Positions 21,896 to 33,439 of a stretch of 64,000 nt of DNA are shown here, one piece after another. The stretch is from Metallyticus violacea (lineage: Eukaryota; Arthropoda; Insecta; Mantodea; Metallyticidae). Within the stretch, counting starts at the first letter, position 1, and every line of letters begins with the position of its first letter. The notes below the pieces were generated by a model. The model saw only the letters and a program-made list of their open reading frames with translations, did not search any database and was not told the origin of the DNA. The position numbers and the translations under genes are program-made. The stretch covers positions 73,582,001 through 73,646,000 of the forward strand of contig CM060833.1 in NCBI GenBank assembly GCA_030762175.1, given 5' to 3'.

Positions 21896-23242
21896 AAGGT
21901 AGGCGATTTCCATCAATACGGATGGCTGAGATCCATTTTCTCATTTCGCCTCTCTTGTATCTTGTAGCCACCTGCGATGTCTCAGTTATGAGAACTTGTG
22001 TTAAACACAGTGATTACTGCCCTTACTTTCTCCACTCTTCTGGCGGATGCAGACAAAAAGTTATTTATACGTTTAAGCCAAATAAAACAAGCAATGTTGC
22101 ATTCCCATATAAAAAGAAAATGGAATGAGGAAAGTTGCTACATCATGCGTTTGTTTAGGCATGAAAGAATAATAAAACGACTAAAGAGAAAACTGGGATA
22201 ATTCTCTCAATAAAGAGAACTCAGCATTGAGATAGACATTGTGATAGGTTCTTATGACGGTAACAGTTCTTTGTCCTTCAATTGAAAGAGAATCAATCAG
22301 CCGGGAATGGAGTTACAAGGGCAAAGATGACCTTTCCATTCCCTCTCAGTGCATAATTGCTAAGGACATTGCAGACCTGTGTTAGGGACGCTTTGTTTTC
22401 ACAACAAAGAGCTGAATTTCTATTGTTTCCGTTAGCGCCAGTCAGAAGGCACTCCAAGCCCTATCTTCTGATTGTTACCTTAATGCGCTTGGCGACTTGG
22501 GTTAATAAATTAATCAGTAGGTTGAACAGTTCAAATTAATCACAGCAAGGCAAACAGTCCACAGCCTCTCAGGCTCTTTAGCCACTGAACATCAAACCTC
22601 ATTTGCTCCAAGTACATCGCCATTTTATAAATTATATAAAGATCAATAATCAATGACTTTACTCATGCAATAATATCGAAACGTCTCTATTTGTCATTTA
22701 TTGGCTCACAGACGCCAGCCATAACACAATATAAGGCTACTAACTGAGCGCATACATATAGCAATAACAGTGGTACCTACTTCAATGTATTAACCTGTAT
22801 AAAAGCTCTTAGTAATTTATTCAGGTAGAATTGGACAGAACCAGCTTGAAAATAGTAATGGAAAGTTGCGAAATTAATTTTTATCTTCATGTTTGCACTT
22901 TAAATAACTTTTCTCTATAGGGTGAATTAATTATCATAATTTTCCTAACTTTTTAAGCAACATAGCGAACACTTCATATTTCGTTTATTAAAGTAAACTT
23001 TCAATCATCTTATCCCTCATTTATTTCAAAGCTAATAAGATTTAAATTTACATCTATTCTTTTGCTTTAAAGTTTCAATGATGTCTGTGGTTAATTTAAT
23101 GTGTTTAGAAAATATTAAAGTAGCATCTTGTTCTACAATAAATAATAAAACTGCTGCTTTAGTGTTTCGCTTTTTCCTACAATTCTGGGACATAAGCAAG
23201 AAACAGCGTTAAAACTTTACCATAACAGTATTTTATATGCAA

Positions 23243-23248
<6 letters not shown>
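21896..23248. other. Spacer, nothing recognised
   Basis: Overlapping short plus-strand frames at 21922-22201 and 22357-22539 have no motif I recognise. The segment 22240-22560 is slightly GC-richer. Confidence 0.35.

Positions 23249-23289
<41 letters not shown>
23249..23289. repeat. (TA)n microsatellite
   Basis: About 20 uninterrupted TA units. Confidence 0.95.
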
Positions 23290-23292
<3 letters not shown>

Positions 23293-24243
23293 AAAATTTT
23301 AAACTTTTCAATTTACATTTAGATGAAAGAACTACATTTTATGTAGAATCTTGTATATTAACAAAGTGGACACTTTGCACCGTAGACGTTGTGCTTTTTT
23401 TAAAAACAGTTTTATCACAACAGGCTCCTGAAATTATCAGAGAATTAGTTCCTTAAGCACAGAGAAATACAAAAAGTTAAAATTGCAGCATTTTGGATAT
23501 TTAAACTAAAGAGTATAAATAAAAGTAATGTTTTATATATCTGAAATTATAAAGCAGTGATAATAAAATACTGTTGTACATACAATATTCCCTTTGCTTT
23601 AATTTTGGGATTTTTCAATTTTCTCTTAATGTACCTACTTTTCTTCTTCTGTTCATCCTTGACCGTCTATTTGAATAAAAATGCGTTTCCTCTAAATACA
23701 CTGGTATGTTTTAAAATTAAGATCTCTTTTTCTCATAATTTAAAGATACAACTTCTAACCGGAAGTTCCGTAAAATGTCGAAATATTTCCATTTTGAATG
23801 TAATTTTCTGAAATGTTGCATACTTAATAAAATACGAATGTTTTATTGCATACTTATGTTTATTTATTGTTAATTATTTTAGCACTTAATGTTAATTGTT
23901 ATTGTCAAGTTTTGATCAATATTTAGAATATTTAAATTGTTCCACGTGATTAAATATATATTTATAACGAAAATATTACAGGCTATTAATATTAATTGTC
24001 ACATATTCATCGTGTGTAGTTTTGACACAATTTGTTAACAATTCATTTTTTACGTAACCATAATTTTTTAGTTTTTAAAATCAGAAAATAAATGTTAAAT
24101 TTTATGGTTAATGATACGCATGTTTATGTATTTATGAAATAATTGCTAATTTTACTAAACGAAATGCGTGAAGCTCTTTATATGCTGAAGGATATGAAAA
24201 AAGAAATGTCTACGATATTTAAACCTAAAGGCAAGGCTCAATT

Positions 24244-24543
24244 GTGCACAAATTTACCTTGGTGCCCTACAGCCTAAGGAAACTTCAATTAACAACTTTT
24301 TATAGGGTATATTGGTATAAACCTTTTAAATTCATAAAAAAACGCACTACACTCTTAATATCATATATCCTAAAACGATGCGTAATTTTCGGCAACACAG
24401 GATTCGCTCATTGGTCGCAGAAGAGCACCAATCTGATAACTTTGAGGTCTTCGGAGAAATTCACTGTTTGGCAAGAAGAAAAATCTATTGATTGTTATCC
24501 CATCAGACAACAATATATTTTAAATAACAGATCCTACCATTGA
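24244..24543 (+). other. 99-codon open frame followed by poly-A, unrecognised
   Basis: An ATG-to-stop frame of 99 codons, basic and rich in Tyr, Lys and Thr, with no recognised domain and no signal peptide. A run of more than 20 A bases starts about 40 bases after the stop (24582), so a retroposed transcript is imaginable. No AATAAA signal precedes the run, no target duplication was found, and frames of this length do occur by chance. Most likely not a gene. Confidence 0.12.
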
Positions 24544-24581
24544 ATCTGGAAAACATAAACTCCAGCCCTAGGAAGTAAATC

Positions 24582-24603
24582 AAAAAAAAAAAAAAAAAAA
24601 AAA
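24582..24603. repeat. Poly-A run
   Basis: Homopolymer of about 22 A bases, interrupted at neither end by a recognisable retroelement. Confidence 0.9.
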
Positions 24604-25279
24604 GTAACATCTCTAATAGCACATTTTCATACTTTAAACAGAAGTATAAACTTCAGAACATAAAATAATTATCTTCATGGCGACAGCTCACGGTATTCAT
24701 CCCATGTATATTTTTCTCCTAGAAAAGTTTTAATTTTTAAAAAACTAAGATAAGACAGTTGCTCTATGGGAGTATTTGGTTCTACTTCGCCACCATCTGT
24801 ACAGTAACTAATAATAATCCTTAGAGAAAAATTTCAAATAAGTTGTTCAAATCCTATGTGTATTCCTTTTATATGAATTTGTTTTCTGCAAATCAATGCA
24901 CGCATTCGCCTTTATTTGTTTTCTAATTTTACCTATATGCGTTGGTATGCGCTGTCCATTGTCATAGCCCAAATTGCGGAAAGTCTGTAGTATTTTACCA
25001 ATATATATAATATGAATGAAGTTTATTATATTTTTCACTTTGTATGTATATACATACATTCACTCAGGTTATATTCATTTAAGGGGTTTTGTAAATAAAA
25101 ATTTGGTGACAGGTTCTCACATCAAAACAAGAAAACAGTCTATATGCGGAAATCCTTAGTTTTTGAGTTATTAATGAAAGTTTACCAAAACAAGAAAAAA
25201 AAATATCCCTGTAACACATGTCCAAAAAGTGAGTTATTAATGAAAGTTTACGGCAAAGTTAAAATGGCTATTTCTATCC

Positions 25280-25559
25280 CATCTTTAACCGCAACGGGTG
25301 CCGAGGTCGTTAAGGCGCAGACTCGTGAGCGGGAGGTCTGGGGTCGAATCCCGCCAGGATCGTCCTACCTGATTGAGGTTTTTCCAGGTTTACCTCGGTC
25401 CTCATAAATGGCAAATACCGGAGAGATACCCTAAACTTAGACCTTATACGTTTCCTTCCTTAAAAATAAATCCTTTTCCAATATATCATTTCATCGCCTA
25501 TGGTGCCTCAGTAGTAAAAACGGGCGTTAAACACTATTCATTCTAAATCACATCTTTAA
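25280..25559 (+). mobile_element. SINE-1 copy 5, nested, with target-site duplication
   Basis: Complete SINE-1 with A box TGCCGAGGTCGTTAAGG, B box GGTCGAATCCC, body CCTCATAAATGGCAAATACC and tail AAAAACGGGCGTTAAACACT. Flanked by CATCTTTAA at 25280-25288 and 25551-25559. Inserted between the two arms of the inverted-repeat element. Confidence 0.92.
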
Positions 25560-25640
25560 TAGGGTTATTATCAAATTACATAAATGGCTAACCTTCAACA
25601 GTAGCATTGCTAATAATATTTTGTCATATAAGTATGCAAC

Positions 25641-25663
25641 GCTGATGAGCCAAATTCATCAGC
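25641..25663. other. Perfect hairpin
   Basis: GCTGATGA and TCATCAGC, 8-base arms separated by 7 bases, in the central part of the inverted-repeat element. Confidence 0.7.
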
Positions 25664-25972
25664 AGGCGTGTATTGATAGCATCAATCGATTACTTAACAA
25701 AATTAATTGTATTTTCGGTTACGAATTTAAGTTGTTAGGTTGTACCTTGAAAACGGTTGAAGCAAAGTTTCATTAATAACTGAAATACTAAGAATTTTTG
25801 GACATAAGTTTATATGGATATTTTTTTTTGGTAAATTTTCATTAATAATCAAAAACTAAAAGATTTCCTGGTATATGTTTATATGGACTATTTTTGTTTT
25901 GGTGTGAGAAACCCGCCACCAAAGTTTGTAAAAGTATTTCCGAAACGTTGTATATAGGGGTGAATAAGGGTA

Positions 25973-26010
25973 TGGGTGTTTGCATGTGTGTGCGTACGTG
26001 CGTGTGCTAA
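25973..26010. repeat. TG/CG-rich imperfect simple repeat
   Basis: Alternating purine-pyrimidine stretch (TGTGTGCGTACGTGCGTGTG). Confidence 0.6.
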
Positions 26011-26228
26011 TACATGGTAAATGTCATGTAAAAATAATATCAATATTTGAATTTGCTAGAATTAATCCTGTTAGACCTCCGGAAATTTACCTTTAGATTT
26101 TGAAGGTGTTAAGTTGAACTTGTTCTGTTAGAATCTATTGAAGTATTTTCAACAGGTTCAATATATGTATATACATATAAAGTGAAGAAAGATTAAAGTA
26201 GAATTTCTCTAAGAAATGTTACACCACA

Positions 26229-26418
26229 ATGAACAGATTGTTCAATTCTTTTAAAAGGAAATACAAACTGCTAAAGCATATTAAACATTTCAGAGAGATT
26301 GTTTCCGTTTCTAAAGGATTTACCTAACAAGTACTCCTTGGAAAGGGATTTCTGCTGAAAATAAGAAATGTTTAACCACTTTGTGTTTCCTTTTAAAAGT
26401 ATTGAACCATCTGTTCAT
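26229..26418. mobile_element. Small inverted-repeat (MITE-like) element
   Basis: The arms at 26229-26290 and 26366-26418 are reverse complements with few mismatches: ATGAACAGAT(T/G)GTTCAAT, CTTTTAAAAGGAAA and TTAAACATTT are all shared. The 75-base centre shows further weak self-complementarity, so the single strand would fold into one long hairpin. There is no tRNA-like or coding content, and no clear target duplication. Confidence 0.7.
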
Positions 26419-27059
26419 TATGCCGGGTGAGTTTTCTAATTCTATGGAATGGTAACCAGGCAAACTTGCATTTTACAGTAGATGGGAAATGCAGGTGCTT
26501 TCAAGTGATCCTCGCATTCACCAGACCGTCCTATAAGAGAGTTTAACTTTATTTGCTGTTTATATAAATTGCTCCAGCACTATTCCTATGTTTTTGTCTT
26601 TCTTTTGTATGTAAAAATATCCACAAAGAGTCAAATATTATTCTATGCATTTTGTTTGTCATTTCACCTTAATGTAAAGTTATTTGCATTTACTTATTAT
26701 GTTCAATAAAACAGATTCTTACAGTAATTTGTGATTTAATTGAAATTTATAATTAGAATTTTTTCATTAATAAATATCATAGAATACGCATTATTTCTCA
26801 CCTCCATGCCAGAATACAAAACAAGAAAATGGATAATGTCATGGGACCAGCATTTGAAGCCCGAACCTTCACACTAAAGCACGGTGCACGAGTCAGAGCA
26901 CGCCGAGAGACACATAGCAATCAATTCAGTCGAACAGAGGACAGCGAGTAAAACGCCGGGGTCGTATATTTCCCAATCTATAACAACTTTCCATAATTTT
27001 TCTAGAATTCCTATTGTAATTACTCTTAATTCCGTTTGCTTGATAGAAACAAAACAAAA
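26419..27059. other. AT-rich spacer, nothing recognised
   Basis: Two overlapping frames on opposite strands around 26874-27107 have no motif. The segment 26820-26970 is GC-richer; a B-box-like GGTTCGGGCTTC on the minus strand is too weak to call a tRNA-derived repeat. Confidence 0.3.
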
Positions 27060-27079
27060 CAAAAAAAAAAAAAAAAAAA
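27060..27079. repeat. Poly-A run
   Basis: About 19 consecutive A bases. Confidence 0.85.
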
Positions 27080-27124
27080 TCAGAATCAGGATATAAAATA
27101 ACATCACGAATGTTACATTTGTCG

Positions 27125-27560
27125 TAGTGTATCTTTGTTGCCGCCAGGAGTCTCTAGCGCCGCATTGTTTCCGCAGGTGCTTATAGGACTGCTACAAAGA
27201 GTTGCGCTATGCTGCTGTTACAATACAAGCACTCTTGCAAAGAACGCATAAAATAACGTATATTATAACGTCTAATACGATATTAGCACACAGCAAGGGG
27301 CGGGGATAAAGGCAAGTCATCGCCAGAAGAAGTGTGACAGTGTATTAGCTCGTGATAAATGGGCTGTAAGTTGCTACCTACTCATGATCAATTTACTCGC
27401 TCTCACACCCACAATGGGGAGAGGTTTGGTACTCTCCAGCAACTCATTAGGATAAGTCGTTCTTCCCCGTCATGATGACGTTGCATCTTTCTATCTAACC
27501 ATCCATAACAGCCCGCCGAGCGAATATTTAAATCAACGTAGCTCTTCACTTCGCTATAGA
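27125..27560. other. GC-richer patch, unknown
   Basis: Includes GCCGCCAGGAGTCTCTAGCG and several CpG-containing words in otherwise AT-rich surroundings. No copy elsewhere in the window and no open frame. It could be a regulatory element, an old single-copy repeat, or the remnant of a promoter; nothing seen favours one. Confidence 0.3.
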
Positions 27561-29001
27561 GAACTGTAAATGACTTACTATCCTTGTTACAGAATTTAGT
27601 CTCCTGAAATTATCCCAGCAGAGAATATACAGTGTGACAATAAAATAGAAACAATTTAAAATTTAAAAAGTGAGATTATATACACTAGTTTTCATTGCAC
27701 AAATTTGGGCACTAAATATGAGATTTATTTAGGCTAAATAAAGTGTTCAATATAACCTCTATGAATGGCAATACAATCGTTTAAGTCAGCTAGATACTAA
27801 ATTAAATTATTCATATTTTCCCTAGAGCTAACATATGGTTCTTGTGCTTTGTCTCTAAACATTGTTTATTACATGGCTCAGAAATATAAATCGATAGATC
27901 TTAAGAGAATGCATAGCACAAAAGAGGTCCTTTTCCTTCTTAATTATTTTTGTGTGTAACCATTTCATTTAACGCCCAGTTTGCAATTTCCTGATGTCGA
28001 TAATATTATACGCCTCTTAACTTTAACTATAATCATCTTGGTTAAGGGATGTTGTACATATCTTAAAATGGTTTATTTGCCATATGCTAATATTAATCCA
28101 TTTATTTTCTGCAAATACATACCGTCAACTATAATCGCTAATTTTCGCATGTGCATCACCTTCATAAATTCCTCCGTTATTTTTCAGGATTCCCAACTAT
28201 ACAGTATAATTTGGTCAAACGATGGTGGGGATATGAAAATAGACATATATAAATGTCATTAAGACGGCTAAACCATTCGTTAACTTTAATCTAGGGTTTG
28301 GATAATGAATGGTTTGATTTAAGAAAAATGCCTTATTCTTTCCTTCTCTGATCTTTTTAATGCATTCCTTGCTGTTGGCAACAGCTGTGACGCCACCACC
28401 TTCACCTCACTTTGCTGGCATTTTCTCCTCCTCCTTTACTCTCTACTTCTGAGGACGAGTGAAATCCAATTGATCTGCTGAATTTTATTTCGTTATGACA
28501 GATATAGAGCACATATGTTATATTAATTACTAAATTCTAAAGAGAGAAAATTCCATTTATAGGGATTTGTATAGGAGAAAGGTGTATCTATATTAGAACT
28601 AAAGTCCCTAACTGAAAGCTGCATCTTATTATTTGCATATATGTATAGATAAACTTACTAAGCCTCATTGTACAGTTCTAGGCGAAATAATTTGAATTTA
28701 TTAGAGAAATAAACACAGCTGCATTGCATTTTATTATACTCCAGTGATCATTATAAAAAATACATTTTACAATATTAAATTAATGCAAATAAGCGTTATA
28801 CAAAAGTATTCCTCCGTAAATAACTTCAAATAGTATATATTTTAAAATCGTTATCATGTTGCAGAAACTGAACTGTGCCGAAATTTCAAAGAAGGGTGTA
28901 CTCCGGGTTCAATAATAAAACCTTGTTTGTCACCCTGGGATACTACAGGAAAGCTAAGTTTAATGACATTCATTAAGTAAAACACCATAATCAAAATGTA
29001 T
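27561..29001. other. AT-rich spacer, nothing recognised
   Basis: The 93-codon plus-strand frame at 27981-28262 is hydrophobic and Ile/Tyr-rich, as expected from AT-rich DNA, and has no recognised domain. Confidence 0.35.
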
Positions 29002-29299
29002 AACACACAAAAGTTACCGCCACGTGTAGCCTTGGTAGTTAAGGCGCATACTCGTGAGCGGGAGGTCTGGGGTTCTAATCCCGCCAGGACCGTCCTCTCT
29101 GACGAATTTTTTCCAGGTTTTCCTCAGTCCTCATAAATGGCAAATGCCGGGGAGGTACCCTAAACTTAGACCTGGAACGCCTTCTTCCTTAAAAAAAATC
29201 CTTACCCAATATATCATTTCATGTATCATCAGTGTCCGCCTGTGGTGCCTCAGTAGTAAAAATAGATGTTAAACTTTACTAAAAAACACATAATAGGTA
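29002..29299 (+). mobile_element. SINE-1 copy 6, with degraded target-site duplication
   Basis: Full-length: head CACGTGTAGCCTTGGTAG (diverged A box), GGTTCTAATCCCGCC (B box), body CCTCATAAATGGCAAATGCC, tail AGTAAAAATAGATGTTAAAC. Flanks AACACACAAAAGTTA (29002-29016) and AACACATAATAGGTA (29285-29299) match at 12 of 15 positions. Confidence 0.9.
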
Positions 29300-30778
29300 A
29301 AGGGATACTATAAAATATATACAAATTTTTAGGGTGCGGATGAAAGCTTTCTAATTTGGCTTCGCAACATGGACACCTGACAAATTATTATTTTCAGAAA
29401 AGAACATGTTATGTAGAAAAAAAGTATTTTAATTTCAGTGGACTTGAAAATAGAATAGACATAATCACATACAAAACTAAGACAATGATATATCGAAACA
29501 GTAACAAATTATTTCAATAATTTACTGTTAGTTAGGAAACTAAACAAGAATGTAACATATATATATACCTGAAATGACTGTAAGAAGGACAAAGATAATG
29601 ACAGACCAATCTAATTATTAAAATAATAACAATTAAAACCAAACGTAAAGTATGGAACGTTTATAGAGTATACAAAATACCTCATCACAAATAATAATAG
29701 TGCAGAGTTTATCTTTTTTAAATTAGCGCAGTTCAACAGCTTTCTCTTTCCAATTCGTCTATTCTCGCATATACATACAGCGATCATGCTGAAGCAAATA
29801 TGCTTGAAAACCTAAATTACACTCATAATGTTTAAGAAGTTTATATAATTTATTTGAATGGTTGTAACTATTGATATCATAAGATTATTTCCAAACAACT
29901 GTACAACCTGTGAGTTCAGTTTTATAGGTTTTCCAAATACTTGGAAGGGTATGTAAGATGTGTTTTAAAATCTTTCCGAATATTATTTTATATGTATATA
30001 TTGTTTAAATATTTCAGTCTTACAGCTTTGAGAAGTACTGTTCATGTTAGCTCTTGCAGAGATAAACGACTATCAGTTATAGGCGAAAAAATATAAAGCA
30101 GAGGAAGATTTTAAATGCTAACAATGGAATTTGTACAAATTATTTTGTACAAAGCGAATTTAAGAATACAATTGGAACTTTTTTCATTAACACTTCTGTA
30201 CCAATACAGTTTGTTATACAGAATGAAAAAGTGGGTAAGGGAGAAAAACAAACCACTTAAAAATTCCCAAAATTGGCGATTTTAAATTTCTAATGTTATT
30301 ATTTTTCTGTAGTATTTCTAATATTCTTATTTATTAATTCATTGTTTATTTACATTCTCGCTGATTAGAGTTTCATTTCTCGTGTCATTTCTTGAATATG
30401 CAATTCTTTAAAATTTATTTACACTTGCCACTTTTTTTTAGGGTTAAAACAATTTTTTATCGAAAGGTAAAGTCAAAGTATATTTTTGAGTTTAGACGTG
30501 CTGCGCATATAAGTACTTGTGAACAATTTTAAGAGAACAATTTCTGACATAATTCTACCAAAATCTTGCTGCATTTTTATATAATATCTATAATATTTAA
30601 AGAGCATTAAGTTTGTTAAAGAAGATCAATTAAAAATAAAGTCATTTATATCTATAAAATAACATTATGAACCTTGGGTTATCCATGTATTTTTGTGTCC
30701 GTTTGAAATCACTAGTGTAGCACTGTTTCTGCTACCTGGCAAGACATCATAGAACTTACAATGCAGAGCATGTTACTC
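29300..30778. other. AT-rich spacer, nothing recognised
   Basis: No coding sequence, RNA or repeat family seen. Confidence 0.4.
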
Positions 30779-30856
30779 AGAGAGAGAGAGAGACAGAGAC
30801 AGAGAGAGAGACAGAGAGAGAGAGAGACAGAGAGACAGAGCAAGAGAAAGAGAAAG
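30779..30856. repeat. (AG)n microsatellite with ACAG interruptions
   Basis: Purine-rich strand made of AGAG blocks interrupted by ACAG at irregular spacing, ending in AAAGAGAAAG. Confidence 0.95.
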
Positions 30857-31895
30857 TTTTAACCTTATTATTTGATAATATTAGCTTTGTCCATAGTTTT
30901 ACACTATATATATCGAGTATATCCTACACGACAATGAGAAAATTCATATCAAGCTAAAAATAAAGTTAAAAAATAAAAATATCATGATATGAAGTTAAAA
31001 GTCATATAAAACGTTTAATTCAGATGCAAATAACTATCAGAGAACTCTATGACCCAATAAATGCCTCACTGGGTGAGCTTGTTTAGGTTTAGTAGGATTT
31101 ACACCTCAGCGATAGGTGTATGCTGTTTCGAGTTATTTTAATATTTTCATTGAAAATAATAATGATGATAACCGAAATGTGCTTTATTTTCCATAGCTAT
31201 TTGTTACGACTCGCTCCGGGGAATAACTCGGGTCAAAAATAAAGGACTTGTACAAATCCTTCCGCAACAGAAGTCATTATTTTCTATAATAATTGATATA
31301 TTTTATGCATAAATAATACAAAAAATAAATAGTTGTCTTATTAGGTCTAATGGGTCTTTCAAGGTATCCGCGCAACTGATTTAAGGTTATTCGCAATTAC
31401 AATTAACGGATCATCGATAAGTTCCTCCGCACTCGAGTGAAAGTTGGTACTCTTACATTTCTGACATTCCTTCCTTCAAAACCGGTTTTTGGCAGGTATT
31501 CCGCCCACCGTTTCTAAGGTTTGGACTTTGGAGTGTGTGTTTGCCTTGGTGGTTAAGTGAGCATAATTATACGCTCGGTCAGTGCTACCATCCCAATTCA
31601 CTTCCTTAATGAAATCTCGGCTACCCAATGGCTGCGGAGCGACTTCTCAACGTCCCTTTTCATACAATGAAACTAAGCACATGCCTTATGACAGGAGATA
31701 TTGGAAATTCCCTGATACGCTGACATATTTCTGACATCATTTCAGAAAATTGTCATTCACACGCGTCAGTTCATGTTCCGAAATTAAGTCAGTTTAAACA
31801 TGAAACATACAAGCTCACTACTATACACGGCTTATATTCAGGTAAGCTTCTGAAATTGTGTATAATGAAACCTTAATTGTGCAGCAATTGATTAA
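30857..31895. other. AT-rich spacer, nothing recognised
   Basis: No coding or repeat feature supported. Confidence 0.35.
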
Positions 31896-32050
31896 CGTTT
31901 AGTGCATGTGTTATTTACTGATGAAGCATGGTGCCATTTACGTGGTCATGTTTCGTCGCAAAATAATAGGTACAACAAAACACAATTTTATACACGAAAT
32001 CCCCTTGCACGACGAGAAAATGGCTGCAAAATGAACTGTTAATGCATTTA
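31896..32050 (+). pseudogene. mariner transposase fragment around the first catalytic Asp
   Basis: The frame from about 31908 reads LFTDEAWCHLRGHVSSQNN, matching the (F-S/T-DEAWFHL-G-V-SQNNRYW) block of IS630/mariner transposases, where the D of TDEAW is the first catalytic aspartate. It continues with YTRNPLARREN-like residues where the family has E-P-HD-K-GVW, after a frame change. Nothing recognisable follows beyond 32050. Terminal inverted repeats were not found. Confidence 0.65.
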
Positions 32051-33439
32051 GTGTGTATGTGAAAAACCATGAACAAACATTCTTTTAAAAGAGATCACTT
32101 ATTGCTTTTACCTAGATTCTATGATTTTTGTTTGTTTTGGTTTTATTTAGGGACAAAGTTGAAAAATTACGTGTATAGTATACGAACCCCCCTCCCCGTT
32201 ATAACTGAAAGAAACTATCAAATGAGAAATTGATTCAATTTGGAATATTGCTGAGGCGTATGAATGAAAATTTACTAAAAATATGACAGAAATGTATGGT
32301 TACAACAGAACAACGCTCCAATATGACATAAGGAATCAGTTTCGCGAATATCACATCCACTTTGCCGGGAATTGACTGCTCTGTCTGTCAACCAGCGAGC
32401 TGCCATGAAACAGGCGACAAACCCATGAAAGACCGACCCATTACGAAGTAAAAGGCCAGCCGAAGACCAGCGAAAGGCAGAGTACCAAATACAAGTAGCT
32501 AATTACATTAACTGTAGACTAGGAGGGGAATCTCCTTTGTGCATGCACATAACATGCTTTTATGGGTTGTTTATCGCAAGAAGATACTTCACATGTATAC
32601 ATGAGACTTAATTGTTTACATTTTAATTCTGTTTCACAGCTCGTCTTTAGCTGGTGCATACAGTCAAAGTGCAGTACGCTTAGAATCCAAGGCAGAGTTT
32701 GTTCCTGGTACAGATAACAAAAACATTATTTCTCTCTGTTCTGCAGTTGATTTCTTTCAATTTCTAATTCTCATTAAAACTGGAGAATAATTCGACCTAT
32801 CAAATGAAATGGTGGTAACTTAAAAAAATGTGTTGAGTGTTAATATAATCCTGGTCGTTTCCAAGCAGTAAGTATACTTTTCAAACAGCGTTAAATTCAT
32901 GATTTCTCTCTTGTATGTCCTTTCAAGTTTAACGGTTTAACATTTGTCTGAAAGGGCAAGTGTTTTCTGATAGATCACTTGTAAATAATGCACGGTGAGA
33001 GCACACAAATGCCACGCACCGCTACGTGTGTTGCAGTGATGAACCGTAAAGGCGGCTATTGTTATGTGCACACAGTACACTAATCACGGTGTTCGGAACA
33101 ATGCTGCCAGCGATCGGTATAAATGTCAGGTGCGACTCTGGGCGGGAAGCATTTCCTCTGCGTAGCAACGGAACAAGTCAGAACTACTGTTTAAATCAAC
33201 ACTCCCCTCTGCTACGTCAGATTGTTCGTCCGTTCGTTTAGATGGGCTCTTCGCATGAAACACCACCATCGAGCGAAACACCACCCTTCTTTTCAAACGT
33301 TTCATCAGCCATATTCACCACGTTAATTATTTCTGTCAGATGAGAATTATCAACATTTGACACTAAGAGAAGCCTACATAATAATTAAATGATATCATAA
33401 CAATCACAAAGGGAAAAAATGAAATAAGATATTTCATAA
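32051..33439. other. Spacer with GC-richer patches, nothing recognised
   Basis: The segments 32340-32490 and 33000-33240 are GC-richer than average. The 60-codon frame at 33059-33241 has no recognisable domain. Confidence 0.3.

Larger units (their letters stand above)
25098..25927. mobile_element. Foldback-type inverted-repeat element split by a SINE-1
   Basis: The left arm (about 25098-25265) and right arm (about 25745-25927) are inverted copies of each other. Both carry, from the outer end inwards, a TTTGGTG segment, TCTCACA(T/C)CAAAACAA, TTAGTTTTTGA then TTATTAATGAAA, AAAAAATATCC, TGTCCAAAAA and a second TTATTAATGAAA. Each arm therefore has two internal direct repeats of the TTATTAATGAAA motif. 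The space between holds SINE-1 copy 5 with its own target duplication, so the inverted-repeat element is older. Without the SINE the unit would be near 560 bp. There is no coding capacity; the superfamily is unknown. Confidence 0.75.

Noticed and set aside
26820..26970. Possible tRNA-derived SINE on the minus strand
   Set aside because: Only a poor B-box-like GGTTCGGGCTTC is present, with no A box at the right distance and no second copy.
27981..28262. 93-codon hydrophobic plus-strand frame
   Set aside because: Ile/Tyr/Asn-rich composition is what random AT-rich sequence gives; no motif, splice context or repeat copy.
30779..30856. CRISPR-like or satellite array
   Set aside because: Irregular AG/ACAG simple repeat; no spacer-repeat periodicity. 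No CRISPR array exists in the window.
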